Origin: Actinoalloteichus fjordicus
Lineage (GTDB): Bacteria > Actinomycetota > Actinomycetes > Mycobacteriales > Pseudonocardiaceae
Assembly: GCF_001941625.1 (NCBI RefSeq)
Contig: NZ_CP016076.1
Location: 6,308,001-6,372,000 of the forward strand
DNA length: 64,000 nt
Direction of reading: 5' to 3'
Shown here: positions 45,087-53,843 of the stretch, one piece after another
Numbering within the stretch: position 1 is the stretch's first letter
Layout: the number at the start of each line of letters is the position of its first letter
Translations under genes and position numbers: made by a program
The notes under the pieces: model-generated
What the model saw: the letters and a program-made list of their open reading frames with translations, nothing else
What the model was told of the DNA's origin: nothing
The model's database searches: none

Positions 45087-47069
45087 ATGCCGACGAGAGA
45101 ACCGACGAGACGATTACTGGCACTGCCGCTGGCCGGTGCCCTGCTGGCCGGGACGGCCCTGCCCGCCGTGGCGGCCGAGGAACAGGCGGCGACCCCGACG
45201 ACCGTCGACACCGCGTTCACACTCGACGGCGGGGTGAGCGCCCCGATCCACTCCTACGCCGACGCGATCCGCGAGACCGTGTGGGTCGACATCGGCATGG
45301 ACGGCGACCGCGACGGGATCTCCGACCGGGTAGCGGCCGACATCATCCGACCCGCCGAGCCGGCCCAGGCAGGCCTGCCGGTTCCGGTGATCATGGACGC
45401 CAGCCCCTATTACTCCTGCTGCGGGCGGGGCAACGAGAGCCAGCTCAAGACCTACGACGAGTCCGGCCGCCCCGAGGGCTTCCCCCTCTTCTATGACAAC
45501 TACTTCGTGCCCCGTGGTTATGCGACCGTGCTGGTCGACCTCGCGGGCACCAACCGCTCCGAGGGCTGCGTCGATGTCGGCGGTCCCTCCGACGTCACCT
45601 CCGCCACCGCCGTCGTGGAATGGCTGAACGGCGCCGCCACCGGCTACACCTCGCCGACCGGGGACGAACAGGCCTCCGCCGACTGGTCCACCGGCGCGGT
45701 CGGCATGATCGGCAAGTCCTATGACGGCACCATCGCCAACGGCGTCGCGGCGACCGGGACGCCCGGTCTGAAGACGATCGTGCCGATCGGAGCGATCAGC
45801 TCCTGGTACGACTACTACGGCTCCGACGGCGCGGCGTTCCGCAACTCCCCGGCCGGCCTGGCCCGGACGGTGGAGCAGGGCGGCCGACCCGACTGCGGGC
45901 ACGTCAAGGCCGAGCTGGACGCGGGCGCGCCGATCAACGGCGACTGGACCGAACTCTGGGACGAGCGCGACCACACCAAGGACGCGGCGAACGTGCACGC
46001 CAGCGTGCTCGCCGTGCACGGGCTCGGGGATCTCAACGTCAAGATGATCCACTTCGGCCGCTGGTGGGAGGCCTTGGCGGAGCATGACGTGCCGCGCAAG
46101 GTCTGGCTCACCCAGGCAGGCCACGTGGACCCCTTCGACTTCCGGCGCGCGGAGTGGGTCGACACCCTGCACCGCTGGTTCGACCGCTGGCTGCTGGAGG
46201 TGCCCAACGGCATCGACACCGAGCCCGCCGCCACCATCGAGCGAGCCCCCGACGTCTGGGCGGACGAACCGGTCTGGCCGCCCGCGTCCACCACCGACGT
46301 CACGCTGACGCCGAGGGTGAGCGGGACCGACGGGCTCGGCCACCTCGGCAGGCATCGCCAACCGCCGATGGAGAGCCAGCACATAGCGCGCGGTGCGGGC
46401 GGCAACCAGTTCGCCTGGGCCGAGGCACCCGACCAGCCCGCCGACGACCGGCTGCTCTTCTACACCCCGCCGCTGAGCCGGGACGCCCGGATCGCGGGCA
46501 CCGGGTCGGTGACCGTGTCGGTGTCCTCCTCCCTGCCCGTCGGCCATCTGACGGCGACGCTGGTGGACTACGGCCCGGCCACCACCCGCGACTACCTCGG
46601 CAGCGGCGAGGGCATCCGCACCCTGTCCACCCGGTCGTGCTGGGGAGAGAGCACGCCCTTCGACGACGCCTGTTACCGCGACACCGAGACGACCACCGCC
46701 GACGTGGACCTGGAGATCTTCGCCCGAGGGTGGGCGGACATCGCCAATCACTCCTCCCGCACCGACGGCGAGGCGTTGGAGCCGGGGCGGTCCTACGACG
46801 TCACCTTTCGGCTCTCCACCACTGACCACGTGGTGCCCGCAGGTCATCAGCTCGCACTGATCATCGGCGGCAGCGACTCCCGCTACCTCCGAGCGCCCGC
46901 AGGCACGCCCGCCCTCACGGTCGGCCTGCGCGGCACCAGCATCGACGTGCCGCTGGTGGACGGTCAGATCAGCTTCGGGCCGGTCCGTGAAGAGCCGCCG
47001 ACGGTGCGTGAACACCGCGTTCCCGAGGAGCCGACGATCCTGGTGGGCGGCGACCAGGTGCGGGGCTGA
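45087..47069 (+). CDS. Secreted Xaa-Pro dipeptidyl-peptidase-like S15 peptidase
   Basis: 660 residues from the ATG at 45087 with AGGAGG 5 nt upstream. Signal peptide with cleavage near AVAA (27-30). An S15-type alpha/beta-hydrolase: PVIMDASPYYSCCGRGNE, FVPRGYATVLVDLAGTNRSEGC, the nucleophile in MIGKSYDGTIANG (GKSYDG fits GxSYxG), the acid in AVHGLGDLNVK and the His in QAGHVDPF. A C-terminal jelly-roll (X-Pro dipeptidase C-terminal type) domain starts near residue 390. It should release X-Pro dipeptides from peptides outside the cell. A strong hairpin terminator follows. Confidence 0.9.
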   Translation: MPTREPTRRLLALPLAGALLAGTALPAVAAEEQAATPTTVDTAFTLDGGVSAPIHSYADAIRETVWVDIGMDGDRDGISDRVAADIIRPAEPAQAGLPVPVIMDASPYYSCCGRGNESQLKTYDESGRPEGFPLFYDNYFVPRGYATVLVDLAGTNRSEGCVDVGGPSDVTSATAVVEWLNGAATGYTSPTGDEQASADWSTGAVGMIGKSYDGTIANGVAATGTPGLKTIVPIGAISSWYDYYGSDGAAFRNSPAGLARTVEQGGRPDCGHVKAELDAGAPINGDWTELWDERDHTKDAANVHASVLAVHGLGDLNVKMIHFGRWWEALAEHDVPRKVWLTQAGHVDPFDFRRAEWVDTLHRWFDRWLLEVPNGIDTEPAATIERAPDVWADEPVWPPASTTDVTLTPRVSGTDGLGHLGRHRQPPMESQHIARGAGGNQFAWAEAPDQPADDRLLFYTPPLSRDARIAGTGSVTVSVSSSLPVGHLTATLVDYGPATTRDYLGSGEGIRTLSTRSCWGESTPFDDACYRDTETTTADVDLEIFARGWADIANHSSRTDGEALEPGRSYDVTFRLSTTDHVVPAGHQLALIIGGSDSRYLRAPAGTPALTVGLRGTSIDVPLVDGQISFGPVREEPPTVREHRVPEEPTILVGGDQVRG

Positions 47070-47094
47070 GGAGGGCTTCTGAGAGGCCGACCAG

Positions 47095-47135
47095 CCGACA
47101 CGCGGGCCGCCTGATCAGGGCGGCCCACGTGTCGG
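47095..47135 (+). terminator. Hairpin terminator after the S15 peptidase gene
   Basis: 8-bp and 8-bp stems stacked with one C/A mismatch (47095-47102 with 47128-47135, 47104-47111 with 47119-47126) and a 7-nt loop, 26 nt after the stop. The remaining 280 nt to the next gene hold no gene that I can support. Confidence 0.8.
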
Positions 47136-47417
47136 CCACCATCGTGACCGACCAGGAAGGCATCACTTCCCGCGCAGGGCGGACGAACCAGCGTGACGGC
47201 GTTCGCAACGAGTCGGGACTCAACACCGTCACGAGTCCACATCGAATCAGGCCCCTTGATCGAAATTACTGAGAGTACGCATCCTGCCCTGCTTGGGTGA
47301 ATCAGGGCCCGCAACAGGGGAACTCCCTCACAATTTTCGATTCCTTCGAATTCCCGGCTTAAGCTGGAGTGGCCAGGAGGCAACCCGGCATCCGGCCGAG
47401 CCAGTGAGGAGAGGAAC

Positions 47418-47900
47418 ATGACTGCCGTACTCGACGGGCACACCGTGCTGCCGCCCTCAGACGACGACACGGACGCCAACCTCAGGCAGCTGGCCTTGAT
47501 CCTTGAAGAGCCCGCCCATCAGGGTGAGCACGCCGAACTCATCGGCCCCGACGGCTCACGGGTGACGCTGCCGGCAGACCTGCACGGCGTGCTGCGCGAC
47601 ACGGTGGCAGCTCTCTCCGCAGGGCTGGCGGTCACCATCGCACCGCGTCATGCCGTACTGACCACACAGCAGGCTGCGGACCTCCTGCATATCTCCCGCC
47701 CCACCCTCATCAAGCTTCTCGAAGAAGAGAAGATCCCGTACACGCGTCCCGGGCGTCACCGACGCATCCGACTCGCCGACGTGCTCGAGTACGAGGAGGG
47801 CACCAGGCAGGCCCGTCGCGAGACGCTGGGCGAACTCACGCATACGGCGAGTGAGGACGGCACCGCCGACGACATCGATCACTTCATCCGAACTCGATGA
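47418..47900 (+). CDS. Antitoxin with excisionase-type helix-turn-helix
   Basis: 160 residues, ATG with GAGGAG about 6 nt upstream. Residues 1-75 are an acidic domain (GPDGSRVTLPADLHGVLRD). Residues about 80-132 are a MerR/excisionase-type HTH: LTTQQAADLLHISRPTLIKL and YTRPGRHRRIRLADVLEYE. This architecture is the usual antitoxin in front of PIN-domain toxins in actinobacteria. It appears intact and should bind its own promoter and the toxin. The toxin gene begins 4 nt after the stop, but is broken. Confidence 0.88.
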   Translation: MTAVLDGHTVLPPSDDDTDANLRQLALILEEPAHQGEHAELIGPDGSRVTLPADLHGVLRDTVAALSAGLAVTIAPRHAVLTTQQAADLLHISRPTLIKLLEEEKIPYTRPGRHRRIRLADVLEYEEGTRQARRETLGELTHTASEDGTADDIDHFIRTR

Positions 47901-47904
47901 GCTG

Positions 47905-48750
47905 ATGGCCTTTCCCGCATTCCTGGATTCGTGCGTCCTCGTCCCGATCAACCTCACCGACGTGCTGCTTCGTCTGGCGGAGGCGAACACCTATCGTCCG
48001 ATCTGATCGGCTCAGGTGTTGGAGGAGGTCGAGCGAAATCTGCCGAAGGCATCGGCACGCATGACCGTCGACTCGGCCCGACGCCGAGTCGCGCGCATGC
48101 GTACCGCCTTTCGCGATGCGGAGACGACCGGATTCGAGTCATTGATTCCGACCATGACCAACCAGGAGAAGGACCGCCACGTCCTCGCTGCGGCAGTCTG
48201 CGCGGGAGCTGCCGTCATCGTCACCGCCAATATGAAGGACTTCCCCGACTCTGCGGTGAAGCCCTACGACATCGACGTCAAACATCCCGACGAGTTCCTG
48301 TTGGATCAGCTCGACCTCTACCCCGCTCCGACACTGAACTGCCTGCGCGAACTGGTAGAGGCACGACGACGACCGCCGGAGACGGTGGAGCAGTTCCTCT
48401 CTCAGCTCGGCAAGACAGTGCCCGACTTCAGGTCGGCGTGCGGCGTCGTGATGCTGTCGGAGCCGCGCACGCCGACGTGCGATCCGCACGGGCGGCGATC
48501 ACTCCCTGGTAGGCCTGGCCCGGCCGGACACCGCTCCCGGCATCGTCGCCCGAGGCAGGCGCCTCAACCCAGATACCCGAACAACCCGTTCCACCGCCGC
48601 TGGTCCCCCTCGGCGGAGGCGATCAACACCTCGGGATCGATCCGCACGATCTTGCCGCTGTCTGCCGTCGGCAACTGCTGGGCGAGGATCTCCGGCGGTT
48701 CGACGTCGCCGCGAGCGGGGAACTCGCCGATCTGGCGGAACACGTCCTGA
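47905..48750 (+). pseudogene. PIN-domain toxin interrupted by an in-frame TGA
   Basis: Translation from the ATG at 47905 runs 33 codons (MAFPAFLDSCVLVPINLTD and on to YRPI), meets TGA at 48004-48006, and continues in frame with SAQVLEEVERNL, EKDRHVLAAAV, VTANMKDFPDSA and KHPDEFLLDQLDLYPAP. Intact relatives have Trp at the stop position, so a single TGG-to-TGA change explains it. Catalytic acids (Asp8 and the later acidic positions) are kept. Homology ends near 48450; the frame then runs on to 48750, antisense to the end of the binding-protein gene, suggesting that the original stop is also lost (a frameshift near 48430 would restore a stop at 48512). A GTG restart at 48016 would lack the first catalytic Asp. 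Confidence 0.8.
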
Positions 48751-49673
48751 CCACGCTTGGACAGGTTCCACTCCAGGAACAGCTCGGCGGCGTCGGTGTT
48801 GACGGCCGAGTCGGTCATCCCGACGAAGTAGTCGTACGCCGCCATCCCTTCCTCGGGGATGACGAAGTTCACCGGCGCGTTCTTGCTGGCGGCGATGTTG
48901 ACGCTGCTGACGACGGCGGTGGCCACCGGGATCTCGCCTCGGGCGAGGCTCTCCAGCGCCGCGCTGGAGGAGTCGAAGATCCGGGGGTTCTGCTCGGCCA
49001 GCGCGGGCAGGAAGTCCGGCCCCAGTTCTTCCTCCTGGAAGCGGTTCAAGGTCAGCGAACTGCCACCCGCACCGACCTGGGTGATGCCCAGTTCGCCCTG
49101 CCACCTCGGGTCGGTGAGGTCGTGCCAGGACTTCGGCGCGTCCGCCGGATCGACGAGTGCGGTGTTGTAGGCGAAGGTGTAGAGCGGGTTGAAGACGCGG
49201 TAGAAGTCCCCGTCGAAGTAGCGGACGGTGTCGTCGAGTTCGTCGTAGCCTGCCACCCGATGCGGCTGGAACACTCCGGCGTCGCGCATTCGGGTGGCGA
49301 TGTCGAAGTCCGAGGTGCGGACGACGTCGGCGCCGAGCCTGCCCGCACCCTGTTCGCTGAGCACCCGCTCGGAGAGTCGGTTGGGCACCAGCCGGACCAG
49401 GTCGACGGAGATTCCGGTGTCCTCCTCGAAGACCTTGATGACCTCCTTCTCACTGTTCTCCACGTATCCGCTGTACAGCGAGAGCCTGCCTTCCTCGACG
49501 GCGGCCTCGAACAGCTCGGCGTCGGCGATGCGCTCGCCGTCGATGACCAGGCCGTCGGAGGTGTCGACGTCTGCCGTGGAGTCGACCACCGGGTCGAACT
49601 GCGGCGGGGCACAGCCTGCGGCCACGAGCGCGCCTGCCACGGCGACGCAGGCGAGAATCCTGGTCTTTCTCAT
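48564..49673 (-). CDS. Fbp-type ABC transporter substrate-binding lipoprotein
   Basis: 369 residues. Signal peptide II with Cys21 (ALVAAGC). A periplasmic-binding protein type II of the ferric-iron/phosphonate/putrescine class: LSLYSGYVENSEKEVIKVFEE near residue 65 (shown as LYSGYVENSEKEVIKVFEE), GADVVRTSDF, FAYNTALVDPADAPKSWHDL and PRWQGELGITQ. The ATG overlaps the permease stop (ATGA). Many relatives are annotated as Fe(III) binders, but the neighbouring PrpF-type isomerase suggests that an organic acid (or its iron complex) is possible. Confidence 0.87.
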   Translation of the reverse strand: MRKTRILACVAVAGALVAAGCAPPQFDPVVDSTADVDTSDGLVIDGERIADAELFEAAVEEGRLSLYSGYVENSEKEVIKVFEEDTGISVDLVRLVPNRLSERVLSEQGAGRLGADVVRTSDFDIATRMRDAGVFQPHRVAGYDELDDTVRYFDGDFYRVFNPLYTFAYNTALVDPADAPKSWHDLTDPRWQGELGITQVGAGGSSLTLNRFQEEELGPDFLPALAEQNPRIFDSSSAALESLARGEIPVATAVVSSVNIAASKNAPVNFVIPEEGMAAYDYFVGMTDSAVNTDAAELFLEWNLSKRGQDVFRQIGEFPARGDVEPPEILAQQLPTADSGKIVRIDPEVLIASAEGDQRRWNGLFGYLG

Positions 49674-51379
49674 CGCGCACCATCCACGGTCTTGGCTCCG
49701 AACGACTTGGCCAGCAGCGCGATGATCAGGATCACCACGCAGTAGAGCAGGCTCACGGAGGCGGCACCCTGCATGGCGCCGTTGTCGTAGTTGTCGAAGA
49801 TGAGGATCGACAGCAGCCGGGTGTCGGAGGTGAACAGGAACAACGCCGCCGACAGCTCCCGCATGCACAGCATCAGCAGCAGCAGCACCGTCGAGACCAT
49901 CCCGACGCGCATCAGCGGCAGCGTCACCCAGGACACGGCCGTGGCCCGTCGAGCGCCCAACAGCACCGCGCTGTCCTCCAGATCACGATCGACCTGAAGG
50001 ATCGACGAGGTCACTCCCCGGTAGCCCTGCGGCAGGAACACCGCCATGAAGGCGATGACCAGGACGAACACCGTGCCGTAGACCGGCAGCGGGATCACCA
50101 GCCAGGTCCACAGCAGGCCGAGGCCGAGCACGATGGCGGGCACCGCGAGCGGGGCCATCGCCACGAACTCCAGCACTCGACGGCCTGCGGAGTTCGTCCG
50201 ATAGACGGTGTAGGCGACGACGAAGCTGACGGCCGTGCCCAGCAGCGCGGCCAGGATCGCGGTCACCGCGCTGTTGCCCGCCGACTGGAGGAAGTCCGGG
50301 GAGAGGATGAGCTGCCCGATCATGTAGAAGGACAGCGCCCCCGGCTCGGTGAGCTGGCCGAGCGAGGAGACGTACGGCGAACTCTGGAGCGCGGAGATCA
50401 GCAGCGCGCCGATGGGGAGCACCACGGCCAGCAGGAAGTACACCAGCGCCAGGCCGAAGAGCGGCCAACGCCACCGGCCGAGCGACACCAGCTTCGTCTT
50501 GACGCCCTTGCCGGTGACGGTGGTGAACTTCCGGCGCATCACCGCCCGCTGCTGGAGTGCGGTCACGATCAGCAGGACGGCGGTTAGGGTGATCGCCACC
50601 GCGGCGGCCTCGGTACCTCGGGAGGGCGAGGCGTTCATCAGCCGATAGATGAAACTCGGCAGCGTCTCGACCTGGCCGGGATTGCCGATCACCTGGGCGA
50701 CGGGGAAGTTCTCCATCGTGAGCGCGAAGATCAGCACGCCGGAGCCGAGGATGGCGGGCAGTGCCAGCGGGAAGGTCACCCAGCTCAGCGTTCGCCTTCG
50801 CGTGCCGCCGTGGACGAACGCGGCCTCCTCCAGGTCGGGGTTCATCAGGGATAACGCGCCGTGGACCAGCAGGAACGCATAAGGGGCGTAGTAGAGCGCC
50901 AGCACCATGATCAGGCCGGGCATGCTGTAGATGTTCAGCGTCACGTCGAGGCCGATGCCCTGGAACACGAGGTTCAAAAAGCCCGTGGCCGGGCTGCCCA
51001 GCAGGGACCAGGCCAACGCGCCGACCAGGGACGGCAGGAACATCGGCGCGATGCCGACGAAGTAGAGGAACCGCCTGCCCGGCACGTCGGCCCGCGCGGC
51101 CAGGAACGCGAGTCCGCAGCCGATGGCCATGGCGAGCACCGAGGCGAGCGCGGCGATGAAGACCGAGTTGCCCAGTGCTCCCAGCGCCTCCGAGGAGCCG
51201 AGGATCGCGAAGTTGTCCAGGGAGAGCGAGTCCAGGCCGATGGAGCCCGGTCGGGGGACGTCGTCGCTGAACGCGGCGAGCGCGATGAACAGCATGGGCA
51301 GCACGACGAGGATGCCGAGCACCACGAGGAGCACCCCGGTGGGCACGCCTTGACGGATTCTTCGCACGAGCGTTCTCAC
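49670..51379 (-). CDS. Fbp-type ABC transporter permease (fused, 12 membrane segments)
   Basis: 569 residues from a GTG at 51379 that overlaps the ATPase stop (GTGA). Two homologous halves of about six membrane segments each, as in FbpB. Each half has the EAA-loop region contacting the ATPase: LEEAAFVHGGTRRRTLSWVTFP in the first (shown as EEAAFVHGGTRRRTLSWVTF) and LEDSAVLLGARRATAVSWVTLP in the second (shown as EDSAVLLGARRATAVSWVTL). Middle gene of a three-gene importer operon. Confidence 0.9.
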   Translation of the reverse strand: MRTLVRRIRQGVPTGVLLVVLGILVVLPMLFIALAAFSDDVPRPGSIGLDSLSLDNFAILGSSEALGALGNSVFIAALASVLAMAIGCGLAFLAARADVPGRRFLYFVGIAPMFLPSLVGALAWSLLGSPATGFLNLVFQGIGLDVTLNIYSMPGLIMVLALYYAPYAFLLVHGALSLMNPDLEEAAFVHGGTRRRTLSWVTFPLALPAILGSGVLIFALTMENFPVAQVIGNPGQVETLPSFIYRLMNASPSRGTEAAAVAITLTAVLLIVTALQQRAVMRRKFTTVTGKGVKTKLVSLGRWRWPLFGLALVYFLLAVVLPIGALLISALQSSPYVSSLGQLTEPGALSFYMIGQLILSPDFLQSAGNSAVTAILAALLGTAVSFVVAYTVYRTNSAGRRVLEFVAMAPLAVPAIVLGLGLLWTWLVIPLPVYGTVFVLVIAFMAVFLPQGYRGVTSSILQVDRDLEDSAVLLGARRATAVSWVTLPLMRVGMVSTVLLLLMLCMRELSAALFLFTSDTRLLSILIFDNYDNGAMQGAASVSLLYCVVILIIALLAKSFGAKTVDGAR

Positions 51380-52470
51380 GTCCGCACCTCCGAGGGCAGC
51401 ACCTGGACGGCGGACGGGGCGGCGGAGGCCCACACCTGGGCACCGACCTCCAGCAACGGGGCGGTGCCCTTGCCGACGACGGCGTCGAGTTCCGGCCCGC
51501 CCTTGAGCGCCACGCGGTACCGCACCGAAGCCCCCTGGTAGGCGACCACCTCGACCCGGCCGAGCCAGTCGTTGCCGTCGCGCAGTGGATCACCGCTCAA
51601 CCGGATGTCCTCCGGCCGGATGCATGCCTTGGGTGCGTCGAGGTCCCCGGGCACGTCCTGGGCCAGCACCTCCACGTCATGGCCGGTCAGCCCGAACAGG
51701 CTGCCGCCCTCGGCGGTGCCGCGCGGGACGCAGGAAAAGACGTTGGACACCCCGAGGAAGTCCGCGACCGAGGCGGAGCAGGGATTCTCGTAGATCCGCT
51801 CCGGTCGGTCGATCTGCACGATCCGCCCGCCCTGCATCAGGGCGATCCGGTCGGCCAGTGCCAGCGCCTCGGACTGGTCGTGGGTGACGTAGACGCAGGT
51901 CAGGTTGAGTCGCTGCTGAATCTCGCGCAGCTCCAGCCGCAGCCGGTCCCGGAGGCGGGCATCGAGGTTGGACAGCGGTTCGTCGAGGAGCAGCACGCTC
52001 GGGCGCATCACCAGGCTCCTGGCCAGCGCCACCCGCTGCATCTGCCCACCGCTGAGCAGGCTGGCGCCGCGATCGGCGAACTCGGCGAGGCCGACGATCT
52101 CCAACGTCTCGGCGACCCGTTGCCGGATCTCGTCCTTGGGCAGCTTCTGCTGCCGGAGCGGGAACGCGACGTTCTGGAAGATCGTCCGATGCGGCCAGAC
52201 CGCGTAGGACTGGAAGACCATGCCGACGTTGCGTCGATTCGGCGGGACCGCCACGCCGCGCTCGGCGTCGAAGACCACCGTGTCGCCGATCGTGATCCGC
52301 CCCCGCGTCGGGGTCTCCAGTCCCGCCACGCACCGCATGGTCGAGGTCTTGCCGCAGCCAGACTTGCCGAGCAGGACCAGCGACTCGCCGTCCTCGACGG
52401 TGATGTCGAGGTCGTCGATGGCGACGGCTCCCCCGTAGGCGAGCGTGATGTTCTCCAACTGAACCTTCAT
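51376..52470 (-). CDS. Fbp/Pot-type ABC transporter ATP-binding protein
   Basis: 364 residues, ATG with GGGAGCTG upstream. Walker A LGKSGCGKTST, Q-loop VGMVFQSYAVWPH, signature LSGGQMQRVALARSL, Walker B LLLDEPLSNLDARL and switch VTHDQSEALALADRI. The C-terminal TOBE-type domain (about 285-360) holds CIRPEDIRLSG. The family drives uptake of iron, putrescine, sulfate or phosphonates. First gene of the transporter operon, 137 nt after the PrpF gene and probably cotranscribed with it. Confidence 0.92.
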   Translation of the reverse strand: MKVQLENITLAYGGAVAIDDLDITVEDGESLVLLGKSGCGKTSTMRCVAGLETPTRGRITIGDTVVFDAERGVAVPPNRRNVGMVFQSYAVWPHRTIFQNVAFPLRQQKLPKDEIRQRVAETLEIVGLAEFADRGASLLSGGQMQRVALARSLVMRPSVLLLDEPLSNLDARLRDRLRLELREIQQRLNLTCVYVTHDQSEALALADRIALMQGGRIVQIDRPERIYENPCSASVADFLGVSNVFSCVPRGTAEGGSLFGLTGHDVEVLAQDVPGDLDAPKACIRPEDIRLSGDPLRDGNDWLGRVEVVAYQGASVRYRVALKGGPELDAVVGKGTAPLLEVGAQVWASAAPSAVQVLPSEVRT

Positions 52471-52607
52471 GACAGCTCCCTTGCTGTCGGGCCGCCGTGT
52501 CAGGGCACGCGGTCCCGAGATTGATGCCCGTAGGCGGTCCTCGCCGTCCTCGCCGGAGGGCGGACGCGGTGCGACGGTCGCGCGCCGCGTCTGCGCCCGA
52601 GGAGTGG

Positions 52608-53726
52608 TCAGGGCGCGAGCGAACCTGGAACGGGCACTCGGACCGGAACCAGCAGTTCCGCAGTCGCGATTCGCCGCGCGGCACGGTGCAGGGTCACCGC
52701 TCGTACCGCTCCCGAGTCGTCGAGATCGATGTCGACAGGCACCACGCCCGCCGGGGTGCCGAGCCGGATCGAGATCTCCGACGGCCGGTTCCCGGCCAGT
52801 GTCGCCGCGAGCGTCCCCGTTGTCACGACCCCCGTCGCGACCGCTACTGCCGAGGTCAGGCCGATGGCGGGGTGCGGAGCGTGCATCGAGAGCATCCGGA
52901 CGGCGAGGTCGTGATCGGCAGCAGGCACCTCGACGCCCGCCGAGGTCCGGTACGGCCCGGGGGCTCCGACGACCCCCACCTTCGGCACGCCGTGGCGCAC
53001 CGGATCCTGGGGAGAGTCCAGCCCCATGCGCAGGGCGCCGAGCCTGCGCAGCCTGCTGAGTTCGGGCACGAAGGCCTCGAACTCCTCGATCGACTCGTGC
53101 GCGGTGGCGCCCAGCCGCACGGCGTCGGCGAGCATGGCGGGGGCGCCCGCGTCGATCAGCGTCGCCTCGGCCGAGTCCACCCGGTCCACCGGGTTTCCCG
53201 TGGGCAGCAGCCTCCCGGTGCTGGTCCCGGCGGGGTTGAGGAAGCCAAGCGCCACGGGCACGCCTGCCGCCGTCGAGCCGGGGACGGTCTGCCCGCCGAG
53301 CTCCGGCACGATGCCGTCCGGGGTGGGGACGGTGGCGGTCAACACGGCTTCGGTGTTGCGATTGCGCATCCGAACCACGGAGACCGGGTCGGTCGCCGGG
53401 ACCAGCCCGGTCTGGAGCGCGTACAGGCCGACGGCGGTGGCGCAGTTGCCGCAGTTGCTTCCCCACTCCACGCCGACGACGCCGATGCCGACCTGGGCGA
53501 AGAGGTACTCGACGTCGACGTCCGCATCGACGGACTTCCGAACGATCGCCGCCTTGGACGTCGTCGAGGTCGCCCCGCCGACGCCGTCGATCTGCCGAGG
53601 GTCGGCGGAGCCGAAGGCGGCGGCGAGCACTCGGTCCAGCGACGGTTCGGCAGGCATGGCGGCTTCGTCGAACATCCAGCACTTGCTGGTGCCCCCACGC
53701 ATCAACGTCCCTGGTAGGCGCAGCAC
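52608..53726 (-). CDS. PrpF/4-oxalomesaconate tautomerase family isomerase
   Basis: 372 residues from the GTG at 53726, which has AAGGA 6 nt upstream and gives the usual N-terminus VLRLPGTLMRGGTSK; a TTG at 53783 is an alternative start with a poor ribosome site. PrpF proteins isomerise double bonds in unsaturated tri- or dicarboxylates (aconitate, oxalomesaconate). Motifs are LMRGGTSKCWMF, GVGGATSTTSKAAIV, WGSNCGNCATAVGLYAL (likely catalytic Cys) and RVDSAEATLIDAGAPA. It diverges from a LysR gene and leads the transporter operon, suggesting import and conversion of the same acid. Confidence 0.88.
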   Translation of the reverse strand: MLRLPGTLMRGGTSKCWMFDEAAMPAEPSLDRVLAAAFGSADPRQIDGVGGATSTTSKAAIVRKSVDADVDVEYLFAQVGIGVVGVEWGSNCGNCATAVGLYALQTGLVPATDPVSVVRMRNRNTEAVLTATVPTPDGIVPELGGQTVPGSTAAGVPVALGFLNPAGTSTGRLLPTGNPVDRVDSAEATLIDAGAPAMLADAVRLGATAHESIEEFEAFVPELSRLRRLGALRMGLDSPQDPVRHGVPKVGVVGAPGPYRTSAGVEVPAADHDLAVRMLSMHAPHPAIGLTSAVAVATGVVTTGTLAATLAGNRPSEISIRLGTPAGVVPVDIDLDDSGAVRAVTLHRAARRIATAELLVPVRVPVPGSLAP

Positions 53727-53785
53727 CCGACGTCCTTCCACACTCGTTCGGCGACTCACGGGAGTAGAGACTGCGGCAGTCAAGC

Positions 53786-53804
53786 CTTCAGTACAATCAC
53801 GAAG
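53786..53804. promoter_or_regulatory. LysR-type binding box (CTTC-N11-GAAG)
   Basis: CTTC (53786-53789) and GAAG (53801-53804) around 11 nt give the dyad T-N11-A pattern typical of LysR-family activators. The same gap is bounded by a longer inverted repeat, CAAGCCTT (53781-53788) and AAGGCTTG (53831-53838). The site lies between the divergent prpF-type and lysR-type genes. Confidence 0.6.
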
Positions 53805-53843
53805 AAGTGCGGTCCCGTTCAGTTCTGCTTAAGGCTTGGGGTC

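Noticed and set aside
48004-48006. Selenocysteine or programmed recoding at the TGA in the PIN toxin
   Set aside because: Relatives have Trp, not Cys, at this position, and I see no following hairpin or selenocysteine genes. A nonsense mutation is simpler.
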